From an uncultured Bacteroidales bacterium (lineage in GTDB: Bacteria > Bacteroidota > Bacteroidia > Bacteroidales > FEN-979), in NCBI GenBank assembly GCA_903837605.1, contig CAILVF010000014.1:25474-89473 (forward strand): a stretch of 64,000 bases of DNA, read 5' to 3'. Shown piece by piece: positions 7,640-17,660 of this stretch. The position numbers and the translations under genes were made by a program. Numbering within the stretch: the first letter of the stretch is position 1; each line of letters starts with the position of its first letter. The notes under the pieces are model-generated. The model had not been told where the DNA came from. It did not search any database and worked only from the letters and a program-made list of their open reading frames with translations.

Positions 7640-9486
7640 TAAAATTCAATTTATTCGTTCTCCCTTTCAGCCTTGGACTGATTTACATAGTCACCAGCAT
7701 CGTCATGCATTATTACAGGTGGATCAAGGCATTGCCTGCAGTTGATAAAGTGAAACTTTCAGCCGGGATCCGCACACCTTCAAAAGTGCTGGCCTCCCTG
7801 AAAGAAATATTTCTCGAGGGACTGATCCACCGCAAGCTCTGGAAACGGAATCCGCTGTTGGGATATATGCATATGAGCTTTGCCTTCGGATGGTTCCTGC
7901 TTATTGTCATGGGGAACCTTGAATCGAGGGTCTACCACGGGGCCTATATCAATGCTCCATACTATCCGATTTTCCTGAAATTTTTCATTCACGACCGCCT
8001 TGTGCTGTTCTTTGAGATCTTCACGGTTCCGGCATTCTTCCGTTTTATCATGGACTTCCTGTTGCTGTTTGTTTTGAGCGGGCTGGTGCTTGCCTGGATT
8101 AAAAGGAAGCAATCGAAATGGTTTGGGATGAAGCAAACGACCATGCACAACTTTTTCGACCGGGTTGCCTTGTCGTGCCTGTGGCTGATCTTTCCCATGC
8201 GGCTCCTGGCCGAAAGCTACACAGCAGGGTACTTCCATGGAGGTGGAGGCTTCCTCACCCAGAACCTGGGCAACTTACTGGTCATGATCACACCCGGGCC
8301 GGCCGAGCTAATCGCCTATTTTTTCTGGTGGACCTACTCGCTCGTCCTTGGACTTTTCTTTATCATGATGCCCTATTCAAGGTATATGCATATCCCATCG
8401 GAACTGCTCCTTATCGTTTTCAGGCATTGCGGCATACAACCCAGAAAATGGGGATCGAGCTTTTCCGACCTGGAAGTCCGCTCCTGCTCCCGCTGCGGGG
8501 TATGCATTGATGCCTGCCAGCTTAACTTTGCGGCAGGGATCAATACCATCCAGGCAGTTTACCTTATCCGCTCCCAAAGAGAACAGTACATCCCCGAAAA
8601 TATCGCTCAAACCTGCATGCTCTGCGGACGTTGCCAGGAAGCCTGCCCTGTAGGCATTAAAATAGATTCCTTAAGGCTCATCAAACGCAGGGAGATCGGA
8701 TCAGGCCAGGTATCGGACTTTTCCTATCTCACAAACCCGCATCCCGGCTTTGCCGATGTTGTTTATTTTGCCGGTTGCATGTCGCAGCTCACCCCTTCCA
8801 TCCCAATTGCCATGGAAGGGATATTTAAAGAGGCAGGTATAAATTACCTCTTCATTGACCGCAACGGAAGCATCTGCTGCGGCAGGCCTTTGATGCTTGC
8901 CGGCAAGGACAAGCAGGCCAATGAACTGATTGAATTCAATAAAACCCTGATCCGGCAAACAAGGGCAAAACTGCTGGTTACCTCCTGCCCCATCTGCTAC
9001 AAGGTTTTCAGGGAGGAATATAACCTTCCGATAAGGATACAGCACCATTCCCAATATCTTCTTGAGCTTGTAAAAGATGGCAAAATCGCTTTGCAGAGCC
9101 AGCACCGCAGAGTAGTTTACCATGATCCCTGCGACCTTGGAAGGGGGGGTAATATCTATCAGGCCCCAAGAGAACTTCTGGGAAAGATATCCGACCTCGA
9201 ACCCGTGGAGAAAGATCGTACTAATGCTTTATGCTGCGGCGGCAGCCTCGCATTGATGGGCACGTCCATGCGCACGAAAGATGAAGTTACCCTGGATGCA
9301 TTGGAGTCCCTGTTGGCCGGCGATCCGGATATCCTGGTAACAGCCTGCCCTTTATGTAAAAAGACTTTCTCGAAACTGTCGAAGACCGAAGTGAGGGATA
9401 TAGCCGAACTCGTATATGATGCAATCCCCTCCAGGAAAACCAGGATTGCCGGTACTGTGAAAGACCCTGAAGTTGTTATTTCCTGA
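7636..9486 (+). CDS. Membrane-bound DsrMK-like fusion: cytochrome b-type N-terminus, 4Fe-4S and HdrD-like CCG domains
   Basis: 616 aa. The first ~270 residues hold five or six hydrophobic segments ('[15 protein letters not shown]', '[13 protein letters not shown]', '[14 protein letters not shown]', '[15 protein letters not shown]') with several His in or near them, as in NarI/DsrM cytochrome b proteins. Then come two ferredoxin motifs ('[11 protein letters not shown]', '[12 protein letters not shown]') and two complete CCG modules (C414-C415-G with 'CPICYKVF', then 'ALCCGGSL' with 'CPLCKKTF'), as in HdrD/DsrK. DsrM and DsrK are usually separate; here they form one chain. It probably exchanges electrons between menaquinone and the Hdr-like unit. 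Its end overlaps the convergent valS end by 11 bases. Confidence 0.8.
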   Translation: MIKFNLFVLPFSLGLIYIVTSIVMHYYRWIKALPAVDKVKLSAGIRTPSKVLASLKEIFLEGLIHRKLWKRNPLLGYMHMSFAFGWFLLIVMGNLESRVYHGAYINAPYYPIFLKFFIHDRLVLFFEIFTVPAFFRFIMDFLLLFVLSGLVLAWIKRKQSKWFGMKQTTMHNFFDRVALSCLWLIFPMRLLAESYTAGYFHGGGGFLTQNLGNLLVMITPGPAELIAYFFWWTYSLVLGLFFIMMPYSRYMHIPSELLLIVFRHCGIQPRKWGSSFSDLEVRSCSRCGVCIDACQLNFAAGINTIQAVYLIRSQREQYIPENIAQTCMLCGRCQEACPVGIKIDSLRLIKRREIGSGQVSDFSYLTNPHPGFADVVYFAGCMSQLTPSIPIAMEGIFKEAGINYLFIDRNGSICCGRPLMLAGKDKQANELIEFNKTLIRQTRAKLLVTSCPICYKVFREEYNLPIRIQHHSQYLLELVKDGKIALQSQHRRVVYHDPCDLGRGGNIYQAPRELLGKISDLEPVEKDRTNALCCGGSLALMGTSMRTKDEVTLDALESLLAGDPDILVTACPLCKKTFSKLSKTEVRDIAELVYDAIPSRKTRIAGTVKDPEVVIS

Positions 9487-12115
9487 GCGAGACCAGCTGT
9501 TCGGTCAGCACCGATATCCTGGCTTCGGCATCAGCTTGTTTTTTCTTCTCAGCCTCGACCACCTTCGCCGGGGCATTACTGACAAAACCAGCATTGTCGA
9601 GCTTCTTCATGACTGTTACAAGGAAACCCTGCTGGTAACTGAGCTCTTCCTCGATCTTTTTAATTTCATCCTCCACATTGATATTCTGAACAAGGGGAAT
9701 GAAACACTCGGTGGTCCCCACGATGAATGAAACCGAACCGGCCGGCTGATCGGGCGAATACTGCAGTTCGCTAAGGTTGCACAACTTGAAAACGACATCG
9801 TCAAAATGTGCTGTTTTTCCTGTACTTTTCTCACTGCGGATGAAAACCGGGATCTGTTCTTTGGGAGGGATGTTTTTCTCGGACCTTACCGCCCTCACCG
9901 ACATGACAAGCTGCCTTACAAATTCGAATTCAGCCATCAGTCCTTCGTCTATAAAGCCCGGCTGGGGAAGGCTTGCCTGCATGATTGATTCCTCACCCGA
10001 ATTGTGCAGGACATGAAAGATCTCTTCGGTAAGAAAGGGCATAAAAGGATGCATAAGCCTGATCAGCTTTTCAAAAAACCCCAGGGTGGCTTCGTAAGTC
10101 TTACTGTCGATGGGCTGCTGGTAAGCAGGCTTGATCATCTCAAGGTACCAGGCACAGAAATCATCCCAAACGAGTTTGTATACATCTCTAAGGGCCTCCG
10201 ACAACCTGTATTTATTGAATTGTTCATTGATGTCCTTCAGGGCTGCACTGAGCACCGAATCGAACCACTCGACCGAAACCTGGTTCGACTTGGGCTGTTC
10301 TAGGGCGGGATCGGTTTCCCATTGTTTTACGAGGCGCATGGCATTCCATACCTTATTGCAGAAATTCCTTCCCTGCTCCACCAGGCTGTCGTCGTAAAGA
10401 AGGTCATTCCCTGCAGGAGAACAAAGCAGCATGCCCATGCGCACTGCATCAGCCCCGTAACGCGACATGAGTTCAACGGGTTCAGGGGAATTGCCAAGAG
10501 ATTTCGACATTTTTCTGCCCTGCTTGTCACGAACGATCCCGGTAAAATAAACATTCCTGAACGGAACCTCTTTTCTATATTCCAGGCCTGCCATGATCAT
10601 ACGGGCAACCCAGAAAAAGATGATCTCGGGAGCGGTAACGAGGTCCATCGTGGGATAATAATAATTTATGTCAGGATTACCGGGGTTCCTGATCCCGTCA
10701 AAAACCGAAATGGGCCAGAGCCACGACGAGAACCAGGTATCCACCACGTCTTCATCCTGCTTCAGGTCTTCAATAGTGAGCCGGGATCCGGGATCCGGGA
10801 TCCGGGATTTGGCCAATTCGAAAGCTTCGGGGCGCGTCTTAGCTACCACAAAACTGCCGTCGGGGAGGTGCCATGCCGGGATCCTCTGGCCCCACAGCAA
10901 CTGCCGGGAAATGCACCAGTCGGTTACATTCTCCATCCAGTGCCTGTACATATTCTTGTATTTGGCAGGATGAAAGCGTACCGTTTCGTTCTCAACTACT
11001 TCAAGCGCAGGTTTGGCGAGGTCTTTCATTTTCATGAACCACTGTACCGAGATCCTTGGCTCTATCACCTCATCGGTTCTTTCAGAATAACCAACCTTAT
11101 TGGTATAATCTTCGATTTTAACAATATGCCCGGCTGCATCAAGGTCCTTAACGATCTTTGTTCGCACCTTAAACCTGTTCTCACCTGTGTATAAACGTCC
11201 TGCTTCGCTGATCGTGCCATCCGCATTAAAGATATCGATCACTTCCAGCTTGTATTTCAAACCAAGGTTGTAGTCGTTGATATCGTGTGCGGGTGTGACT
11301 TTAAGTGCCCCTGTTCCGAATTCCCTGTCGACATATTCGTCGAAGATCACAGGAATGGCCCGGTTGATCAGGGGGACAAGAATCTTTTTACCTTTCAGGC
11401 TGCGGTACCGTTCATCGTCGGGGTGAACGCAGATGGCAGTATCACCGAGTATAGTCTCAGGCCTGGTGGTGGCTATGGTGACCCACTCCTCCCCTGCGCC
11501 TTCAACCCTGTACCTGACATAAAAAAGCTTTGAATGTACTTCCTTGTAGATCACCTCTTCGTCGGAGACTGCTGTTAGGGCTTTGGGATCCCAGTTGATC
11601 ATCCTGGCCCCCCGGTAAATGAGCCCTTTATTATAGAGGTCGATAAAAACATCAATAACCGAATCAAAACGGGCTTCATCCATGGTGAAACAGGTACGCT
11701 CCCAATCACATGAAGCCCCTAATTTCTTTAGCTGCTCAAGGATGATCCCTCCGTGCTTTTCCTTCCATTCCCATGCGTGGCTTATGAATTCTTCCCTGCT
11801 CAGGCTGGATTTGTCAATGCCCTGTTCCCTGAGTTTCGCCACAACTTTTGCTTCGGTCGCAATGGAAGCATGGTCGGTTCCCGGAACCCAGCAGGCATTC
11901 TTTCCAAGCATTCGGGCGCGGCGAACAAGTATATCCTGGATGGTATTGTTCAGCATATGCCCCATATGCAATACGCCGGTCACATTCGGAGGAGGTATCA
12001 CAATGCAGTATGGCTCCCTGCTGTCGGGAACCGACCTGAACAATTTTTTTTCAAGCCAGAAGCTGTACCATTTATCTTCGACGCTGGAAGGATCGTATTT
12101 TGAAGCAATTTCCAT
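9476..12115 (-). CDS. valS: Valyl-tRNA synthetase
   Basis: 879 aa. It charges tRNA-Val with editing of threonine. The HIGH motif lies in '[16 protein letters not shown]', KMSKS in '[10 protein letters not shown]', and '[13 protein letters not shown]' is the conserved catalytic core. The C-terminal coiled coil ('[10 protein letters not shown]...') is present. I chose the ATG at 12115 ('[16 protein letters not shown]'). A longer frame to 12142 would start inside the promoter box at 12140-12147. Four 7-bp GGGATCC-type repeats (10783-10810) encode part of a variable loop ('SRIPDPGSR') ahead of the WFSSW motif. Tail-to-tail with the DsrMK-like gene. Confidence 0.96.
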   Translation of the reverse strand: MEIASKYDPSSVEDKWYSFWLEKKLFRSVPDSREPYCIVIPPPNVTGVLHMGHMLNNTIQDILVRRARMLGKNACWVPGTDHASIATEAKVVAKLREQGIDKSSLSREEFISHAWEWKEKHGGIILEQLKKLGASCDWERTCFTMDEARFDSVIDVFIDLYNKGLIYRGARMINWDPKALTAVSDEEVIYKEVHSKLFYVRYRVEGAGEEWVTIATTRPETILGDTAICVHPDDERYRSLKGKKILVPLINRAIPVIFDEYVDREFGTGALKVTPAHDINDYNLGLKYKLEVIDIFNADGTISEAGRLYTGENRFKVRTKIVKDLDAAGHIVKIEDYTNKVGYSERTDEVIEPRISVQWFMKMKDLAKPALEVVENETVRFHPAKYKNMYRHWMENVTDWCISRQLLWGQRIPAWHLPDGSFVVAKTRPEAFELAKSRIPDPGSRLTIEDLKQDEDVVDTWFSSWLWPISVFDGIRNPGNPDINYYYPTMDLVTAPEIIFFWVARMIMAGLEYRKEVPFRNVYFTGIVRDKQGRKMSKSLGNSPEPVELMSRYGADAVRMGMLLCSPAGNDLLYDDSLVEQGRNFCNKVWNAMRLVKQWETDPALEQPKSNQVSVEWFDSVLSAALKDINEQFNKYRLSEALRDVYKLVWDDFCAWYLEMIKPAYQQPIDSKTYEATLGFFEKLIRLMHPFMPFLTEEIFHVLHNSGEESIMQASLPQPGFIDEGLMAEFEFVRQLVMSVRAVRSEKNIPPKEQIPVFIRSEKSTGKTAHFDDVVFKLCNLSELQYSPDQPAGSVSFIVGTTECFIPLVQNINVEDEIKKIEEELSYQQGFLVTVMKKLDNAGFVSNAPAKVVEAEKKKQADAEARISVLTEQLVSLRK
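10783..10810. repeat. Heptameric GGGATCC repeats inside valS
   Basis: Three GGGATCC units and one GGGATTT lie head to tail. They belong to the same 7-bp family as the GGGATNC half of the array in the hdrA-like gene. The coding effect is confined to a loop of ValRS between 'ELAK' and 'LTIEDLK', and the frame stays open. Confidence 0.85.
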
Positions 12116-12139
12116 GAGATGTTTTTTGCAAACAGGGCG

Positions 12140-12147
12140 CAAAGGTA
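12140..12147 (-). promoter_or_regulatory. TACCTTTG promoter box of valS
   Basis: On the minus strand TACCTTTG ends 24 bases before the valS ATG at 12115. It matches the Bacteroidota TAnnTTTG box exactly and helps fix the valS start. Confidence 0.55.
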
Positions 12148-12170
12148 GGAAAAAACAGGATGCGGCAGTA

Positions 12171-13103
12171 TCAGTACATCCTGCTTCTTTTCACCAGGTA
12201 AGGCAGAAGGACCTGGTGAAAGGAGGCATTGATATCGGCCTCAACGAGGTCAATTTTATACTGGCCGCAACGAAGGACAAGGTCCTTCCTGAATTTCTCA
12301 ATGCTTGAAAGATACTGCTGCCTGACTTCTTCGGGGAAAAGCCTGATCTCCTGGCCCGATTCCAGGTCAATGAACTTATATGGCCGGTTTTCGTAATCGA
12401 AATCCATTTCTTTTTTCTTGTCCACAACATGAAAAAGGACCACTTCGTGCTTGTTATGCTTCAGGTGCTGCAAAGCCGAAAAAAGCTCCTCGGTCTCAGC
12501 TGAATTTTCAAACATATCGCTGAAAATCAAAACCATCGAACGCTTGTGAATCCTTTCTGCCAGCTCGTGTATCACCTGGCTGAGAGCAGTTTTTTTTCGT
12601 GTTTCCGGTGAAATGGGATGAAGTAATTTTTCAAGTTCCTGGTACAGGTACTTAAAATGTACCGCACTTGATTTGCATTGGGTATGGAGTTCTATGCTGT
12701 CGGAAAAAAAGCTTAAGCCGGCGGCATCACGTTGTTTCCTTAAAAGGAACAACATGGCAGCAGCCAGGTAAATTGAAAAAGTAATTTTATTTGGCGATTG
12801 AATATCAGGGTTTTTTATAACCGGGTAGTACATTGATGAAGAAGTATCGATAAATATCTGGCATCTCAGGTTTGTTTCTTCTTCGTAACGTTTCACATAC
12901 AAACGGTCGCTGCGGCCGAAAAGCTTCCAGTCGATATTCCTTATCGACTCCCCTGAATTGTACAGGCGGTGTTCGGCGAACTCAACTGAAAAACCATGAA
13001 AAGGGCTTTTATGCAAGCCGGTAATAAATCCTTCAACAACCTGCCTGGCCAGGAGTTCCAGGGAGGAATATTGTTCAAAGCGGGATTGGTCGAGGGCGGG
13101 CAT
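12171..13103 (-). CDS. DUF58 / von Willebrand-like domain protein
   Basis: About 310 aa from the ATG at 13103 ('[12 protein letters not shown]'); a longer start at 13124 adds seven residues. The DUF58 signature appears as '[22 protein letters not shown]', followed by a vWA-like fold with the metal site 'DTSSSM' (DxSxS). Such proteins are usually encoded beside MoxR ATPases and Bat proteins and are thought to take part in chaperone or metal-insertion complexes. Here neither MoxR nor Bat genes flank it, although a BatA-like gene lies 11 kb away at 23948. It sits between trxA and valS on the minus strand. Confidence 0.85.
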   Translation of the reverse strand: MPALDQSRFEQYSSLELLARQVVEGFITGLHKSPFHGFSVEFAEHRLYNSGESIRNIDWKLFGRSDRLYVKRYEEETNLRCQIFIDTSSSMYYPVIKNPDIQSPNKITFSIYLAAAMLFLLRKQRDAAGLSFFSDSIELHTQCKSSAVHFKYLYQELEKLLHPISPETRKKTALSQVIHELAERIHKRSMVLIFSDMFENSAETEELFSALQHLKHNKHEVVLFHVVDKKKEMDFDYENRPYKFIDLESGQEIRLFPEEVRQQYLSSIEKFRKDLVLRCGQYKIDLVEADINASFHQVLLPYLVKRSRMY

Positions 13104-13173
13104 GGAAAAGCAGCGAGTCGGCATGCCAGCGAAGTAGGGAATTTATTTCGCTGTTTCGCTTGTCGCTGGCTGG

Positions 13174-13491
13174 TTAAATATGTTTTTCTATCAGGTTCTT
13201 GTAATTTGCCTTCGGAACGGCTCCAACCTGTTTGTCAATAACTTCCCCGTTTTTGAAAAACAGTACGGTCGGGATATTGCGTACCTTATATTTTGCCGTG
13301 GTGGCAGGATTTTCATCAACATTTAATTCGCCGGCAACTATCCTTCCTTCGTATTCAGCTGCAAGTTCATGTATTATTGGACTTACCATGCGGCAGGGGC
13401 CACACCATTCTGCAGAGAGATCAACAACGGCTAATTTATCAGATTTCTCAACCTTTTCAGTAAAATTGGCATCAGTGAAAGTTTCAAACAT
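13174..13491 (-). CDS. trxA: Thioredoxin
   Basis: 105 aa with the WCGPC redox motif ('AEWCGPCRM') and the cis-Pro loop 'RNIPTVLFF' of thioredoxin. It is cytoplasmic, with no signal peptide, and reduces protein disulfides with thioredoxin reductase, which is not in this window. It lies downstream of dnaE on the same strand with its own promoter box at 13508-13515. Confidence 0.95.
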   Translation of the reverse strand: MFETFTDANFTEKVEKSDKLAVVDLSAEWCGPCRMVSPIIHELAAEYEGRIVAGELNVDENPATTAKYKVRNIPTVLFFKNGEVIDKQVGAVPKANYKNLIEKHI

Positions 13492-13507
13492 AATTATAAA
13501 TTTTACG

Positions 13508-13515
13508 CAAAATTA
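13508..13515 (-). promoter_or_regulatory. TAATTTTG promoter box of trxA
   Basis: On the minus strand TAATTTTG (TAnnTTTG) lies 16 bases before the trxA ATG. No TTG is seen at the usual upstream distance, so this is a motif call only. Confidence 0.4.
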
Positions 13516-13531
13516 ATAAATCATTTCCATT

Positions 13532-16500
13532 TTATTCAGAAAGATGAAAGCTGATCCCCGGAAAATCCCTCACAGCCTGGATCACTTCCTTTGCATTGAC
13601 CCTGAATTTTTTCGAAGGAAGGTCTATGGAAAAGGAGTCTTCGGGGTCAAGCACCCTTATCCTGAGCTGGCACTTCCCCTTGTGCTTCCTTATCAGGTTA
13701 TGGAATTCCTCAACCATAGTCCCGCTCAATTCGCCAATAGGAAATGTCAGCGTCAGCATTTTGGCATTTTTCTCCAGGACCTCTGCCAGAAGTGATACAT
13801 GGAGCACTTTCAGCGTCAGCTGGTCGGGATTATCAAACCTGGGCTCTATCCTTACTTTTACAAACACATGCTGGCCTTCTTCCATCAAATGTTTCATCCT
13901 CAGGTAATCCTCCGAGAAAAGGGAAACTGAGATGAAATCAAGGTAGTCTTCAATCACAAATGAGCCAAAGGGTTTACCGGTTTTTCCGATTTTATGAGTT
14001 GCACTGATCACAGTGCCGGCAAAGCTTACTTCCTTTCCTTTATACTGCCGCATATCGGATTTGAGGTGCTCGGTTGTGACATTGCAGAAATACCCGATCT
14101 CGGTTTTGTAGTCATCCAGAGGATGGCCGCTCATGTAAAATCCGGTAATTTCCTTCTCATACCTGAGTTGTTCTATCCTCGACCAGGGAGGGCAGTCGGG
14201 GAGCCTGAGATCCACCATTTCAACATCTGCGGCTTCCCCGAAGAGCGATTGCTGTGAACTGGATTTCCTGGAATGATAATCAGTGGCATGCCTGATCAGG
14301 CTTTCAAGAAATGTGGTCTCCTCCCCGTTTTCCTTATGAAAAAGCTGGGCCCGGTGCATCCCCTCGAAACTGTCGAAAGCTCCGGATTTCGCAAGTGCTT
14401 CCATGCAACGTTTGTTGATATGGTGGGATGATATCCGCCTTGTAAAATCAAAAATACTCGTGAACGGGCCGTTCTTTTTTCTTTCATCGGTGATGGACAT
14501 GACCGCAGCTTCTCCGACATTTTTAATACCGGCCATCCCGAAACGTATCTCACCCCTGCGATTCACGGTAAACTTGTTTTCACTTTCATTGACGTCAGGC
14601 CCCAACACCGAAATACCCATTCTCTTGCATTCATCGAGGAAGAGAGTTATTTCTTTGAGGTCGGTAAGGTTCCTGCTAAGTATCGCAGCCATGAATTCGG
14701 CAGGGTAATGCGCTTTCAGGTAGCCCTGGCGGTATGCCACATAGGCGTAACAGGTGGAATGGGATTTGTTGAAGGCATAATTGGCAAAGGCTTCCCAGTC
14801 TTTCCAGATCTTCGTGACCGTTTCTTCATGGATCCCGTTCTTCTTGCATCCCTCGAAAAACTGGGGTTTGAGTTTGACCATGAGGGATTCAATCTTCTTT
14901 CCCATAGCCTTGCGGAGCGAATCGGCATCCCCCTTGCTGAACCCGGCAAGTTGCTGGGAAAGCAGCATCACCTGCTCCTGGTAAACAGTGATGCCGTAGG
15001 TTTCCTTAAGGTATTTTTCCATCGCAGGGATGTCGTACTCAATCTTTTCCCTGCCGTGCTTGCGGTTGATATACCTTGGGATATATTCCATAGGGCCGGG
15101 CCGGTAGAGGGCGTTCATGGCGATGAGGTCCTCAATCTGGTTAGGCTTAAGCTCCCTGAGGTATTTTTTCATCCCATCCGACTCAAACTGGAAAATGCCG
15201 GTCGTTTTCCCCAGGCTGAACAGTTCGTAAGTAAGGGGATCCTCAAAAGGAATGGTTTCAATATCCAGGTCGGTCCCTTTTGACAATTTTATATTGTTCA
15301 CTGCATCCTTGATGATCGCCAGGGTTTTCAGTCCCAGGAAATCCATCTTCAGCATCCCCACCTTCTCAATGTAGTCGCCGTCGAACTGGGTCACAAGCAG
15401 TTCAGACTCCTTATTGGTGGCCACCGGGATATGCTGTGTAAGTTCATCGCGCCCTATGATGATGCCGCAGGCATGAAGACCGGTTTGGCGTATGGACCCT
15501 TCAAGTTCCTCTGCATATTTCAGGGTATCCGAAACCAGTTTGTTCGGAGATAACTTGGCGGCTTTGAGTTCGGGGACTTCTTCAAAAGCAGCTTTCAGGG
15601 TAATTCCCGGCCTGGCAGGGATGAGCTTTGTAAGAGCATTCACCTGGTCTATAGGCATCCGGTGCACGCGGCCAACATCCCTGATGGCCCCCTTGGCTGC
15701 CATGGTCCCGAAAGTGATCACCTGGGCTACTTTGTCCCTGCCATATTTGTTAACGACCCATTTAAGCACCTTGTCCCTGCCGTCTTCATCGAAATCAATA
15801 TCGATATCGGGCAGGGAAACGCGGTCGGGATTAAGGAACCTCTCAAAAAGCAGATTGTATTTTAAGGGATCCACGTCGGTTATCCTGTTTGCATAAGCAA
15901 CTACGGAACCGGCGGCCGATCCCCTTCCCGGACCGACTGCAACCCCCATCTCCCTGGCTGCATTAAGGAAATCCTGGACAATCAGGAAATAGCCAGGATA
16001 CCCCATTTTCTTTATGACGGCAAGTTCAAAATCGATTCTCTCCCTTAATTCGGATGTGATTTCAGGGTATCTCCTTTCGGCTCCAAGATATGTAAGATGC
16101 CTTAAATATTCATCAGCATCTGTATAATTTCCGGGCAGGGGAAAGTCAGGCATTATAGGGTCCCGGTTCAGGTCGTAAACCTCTATTTTGTCGAGGACCT
16201 CCATCGTGTTTTCGAGGGCTTCCGGGATATCCGAAAAGAGCTTGTACATCTCTTCCTGGCTTTTAAGCCATTCCTGCCCCGTATATCTCAGGCGGTCGGG
16301 ATCATCCATGAATTTCCCGGTATTAACGCATAACAGGCGGTCATGCATTTCGGCATCCGTTTCATTCAGAAAATGAACATCGTTGGTGGCAATAAGCTTG
16401 ACCCTGTACTTTTTCGAAAGCTCCACCAGGACTTTGGAGACCTCTTCCTGCCTTTCAAAAACGCTTCCATCCCTGGTGGGATCCGTTGCTTTATGCCGCA

Positions 16501-17026
16501 TCAGCTCGAGGTAGAAATCATCCCCGAAAAGTTCCTTGTATTCGGCTAACAAAGCTTCGGCCCTGTTCATGTTTCCTGCCTGGATAGCCCTGGGGATCTC
16601 CCCGGCCAGGCAAGCCGAAGAAGCTATAAGCCCTTCGTGATGCTCTTTAAGGATCTGCCTGTCAATCCTTGGTTTATAGTAAAACCCTTCGGTCCAGGAA
16701 GAAGAGATCAGCTTAACCAGATTCTGATAACCAATAAGATTTTTAGCCAGGAGGATAAGGTGCTCGCCTTTTCGGTCGACAGTATCAACTTTATCAAAGC
16801 GTGATCGTTTTGCAACATAGGTTTCACACCCTATAACAGGTTTGAAGCCGGGGATCCCGGCAGCAGCTTCAAGAAACGCCTTGGCGCCAAACAGGTTGCC
16901 ATGATCGGTCACTGCAACGCCTTTCATGCCGAGAGAACTCGCTTTCTTAACCAGACCTTTCAGGTCACAGGCGCCGTCCAGGATCGAATATTGGGAATGA
17001 ACATGTAAATGTGTAAAATTCAGCAT
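13532..17026 (-). CDS. dnaE: DNA polymerase III subunit alpha
   Basis: 1164 aa, normal DnaE size. It is the replicative polymerase. The N-terminal PHP domain begins 'FTHLHVHSQYSILDG' with 'VTDHGNLFGA'. The catalytic acidic motif is 'LPDIDIDFDEDGRD', and 'GVAVGPGRGSAAGS' is the conserved palm segment. The C-terminal part holds the helix-hairpin-helix and OB-fold regions ('GKEVSFAGTVISA'). The start at 17026 is family-typical. A TATTTTTG box lies 36 bases upstream. trxA follows 40 bases downstream. Confidence 0.97.
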   Translation of the reverse strand: MLNFTHLHVHSQYSILDGACDLKGLVKKASSLGMKGVAVTDHGNLFGAKAFLEAAAGIPGFKPVIGCETYVAKRSRFDKVDTVDRKGEHLILLAKNLIGYQNLVKLISSSWTEGFYYKPRIDRQILKEHHEGLIASSACLAGEIPRAIQAGNMNRAEALLAEYKELFGDDFYLELMRHKATDPTRDGSVFERQEEVSKVLVELSKKYRVKLIATNDVHFLNETDAEMHDRLLCVNTGKFMDDPDRLRYTGQEWLKSQEEMYKLFSDIPEALENTMEVLDKIEVYDLNRDPIMPDFPLPGNYTDADEYLRHLTYLGAERRYPEITSELRERIDFELAVIKKMGYPGYFLIVQDFLNAAREMGVAVGPGRGSAAGSVVAYANRITDVDPLKYNLLFERFLNPDRVSLPDIDIDFDEDGRDKVLKWVVNKYGRDKVAQVITFGTMAAKGAIRDVGRVHRMPIDQVNALTKLIPARPGITLKAAFEEVPELKAAKLSPNKLVSDTLKYAEELEGSIRQTGLHACGIIIGRDELTQHIPVATNKESELLVTQFDGDYIEKVGMLKMDFLGLKTLAIIKDAVNNIKLSKGTDLDIETIPFEDPLTYELFSLGKTTGIFQFESDGMKKYLRELKPNQIEDLIAMNALYRPGPMEYIPRYINRKHGREKIEYDIPAMEKYLKETYGITVYQEQVMLLSQQLAGFSKGDADSLRKAMGKKIESLMVKLKPQFFEGCKKNGIHEETVTKIWKDWEAFANYAFNKSHSTCYAYVAYRQGYLKAHYPAEFMAAILSRNLTDLKEITLFLDECKRMGISVLGPDVNESENKFTVNRRGEIRFGMAGIKNVGEAAVMSITDERKKNGPFTSIFDFTRRISSHHINKRCMEALAKSGAFDSFEGMHRAQLFHKENGEETTFLESLIRHATDYHSRKSSSQQSLFGEAADVEMVDLRLPDCPPWSRIEQLRYEKEITGFYMSGHPLDDYKTEIGYFCNVTTEHLKSDMRQYKGKEVSFAGTVISATHKIGKTGKPFGSFVIEDYLDFISVSLFSEDYLRMKHLMEEGQHVFVKVRIEPRFDNPDQLTLKVLHVSLLAEVLEKNAKMLTLTFPIGELSGTMVEEFHNLIRKHKGKCQLRIRVLDPEDSFSIDLPSKKFRVNAKEVIQAVRDFPGISFHLSE

Positions 17027-17061
17027 TTTAACTAAGGCGATAAGGAAAAATTAACGGAATT

Positions 17062-17069
17062 CAAAAATA
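17062..17069 (-). promoter_or_regulatory. TATTTTTG promoter box of dnaE
   Basis: The minus-strand TATTTTTG matches TAnnTTTG and lies about 36 bases before the dnaE start. The upstream TTG element is not evident. Confidence 0.35.
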
Positions 17070-17134
17070 CCTGATAAATGATTTCCATAAAGGATTGTTG
17101 AAAACTTAAAATAAATGTACCGGCTGGTGATGAC

Positions 17135-17165
17135 TTGAAATCTTTGCCGTTTTTTCTTAATTTTG
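17135..17165 (+). promoter_or_regulatory. Promoter TTG-N20-TAATTTTG
   Basis: TTG at 17135-17137 and TAATTTTG at 17158-17165 are separated by 20 bp, the spacing typical of the primary Bacteroidota sigma factor. It lies 18 bases upstream of the DUF2231 gene start. Confidence 0.65.
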
Positions 17166-17182
17166 CTGTAAACTGAAAGGTT

Positions 17183-17617
17183 ATGATACCCGTATCTCAT
17201 TTTCATCCGTTATCGGTTCATTTTCCCATTGCACTGATAACAGTCGCTTTCCTGTTCGATGTCGTATCCTTGTTCTGTAAAAAAGAACCTTGTTTGTCGA
17301 CTGCAGGATATTATTTACAGATCCTGGGAATGCTTGGGGCAATAGCAGCCTGGGGCACCGGGCATTTCCTTGCCGGGACAACCCAGATGGAAGGCGAGGC
17401 CATGCAGGTCAAGGGTCAGCATGAACTGTTTGCGACCCTGTCTCTTATTGCAATCATTGTTGCTACTGTTGCAAGGATTATACTTGTTTACCAGAAAACT
17501 GAAACCACCTTTTACAAATACATCCCCTTCGGACTTTCGCTGTTATCTGTAATTTTTATTACAATCACAGGCTATCTCGGAGGGAAACTCGTTATTGATT
17601 TCATGATAGGCCTTTAA
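17183..17617 (+). CDS. DUF2231 family membrane protein
   Basis: 144 aa with four hydrophobic helices. The N-terminal 'HPLSVHFPIALITVAFLFDV' is the DUF2231 hallmark, and 'GHFLAGTTQM' and 'ITGYLGGKLV' follow. Members are small inner-membrane proteins, some suspected to bind heme through the conserved His; no function is proved. It is followed after 43 bases by the rubrerythrin-like gene and may be in one transcript with it. Confidence 0.82.
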   Translation: MIPVSHFHPLSVHFPIALITVAFLFDVVSLFCKKEPCLSTAGYYLQILGMLGAIAAWGTGHFLAGTTQMEGEAMQVKGQHELFATLSLIAIIVATVARIILVYQKTETTFYKYIPFGLSLLSVIFITITGYLGGKLVIDFMIGL

Positions 17618-17660
17618 AATTTACAAGCATCAAACACTACTAAAAATAAAATCATAAACT

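Noticed and set aside
10322..11194. 290-codon plus-strand reading frame
   Set aside because: It lies wholly inside valS on the opposite strand, has no family features and includes the repeat array read in another frame; it is a shadow.
12116..12142. Nine extra residues at the ValRS N-terminus
   Set aside because: The longer start lies inside the TACCTTTG promoter box, so it would not be in the mRNA.
14708..15283. 191-codon plus-strand reading frame
   Set aside because: It is antisense to dnaE, with no recognisable domain or start signal.
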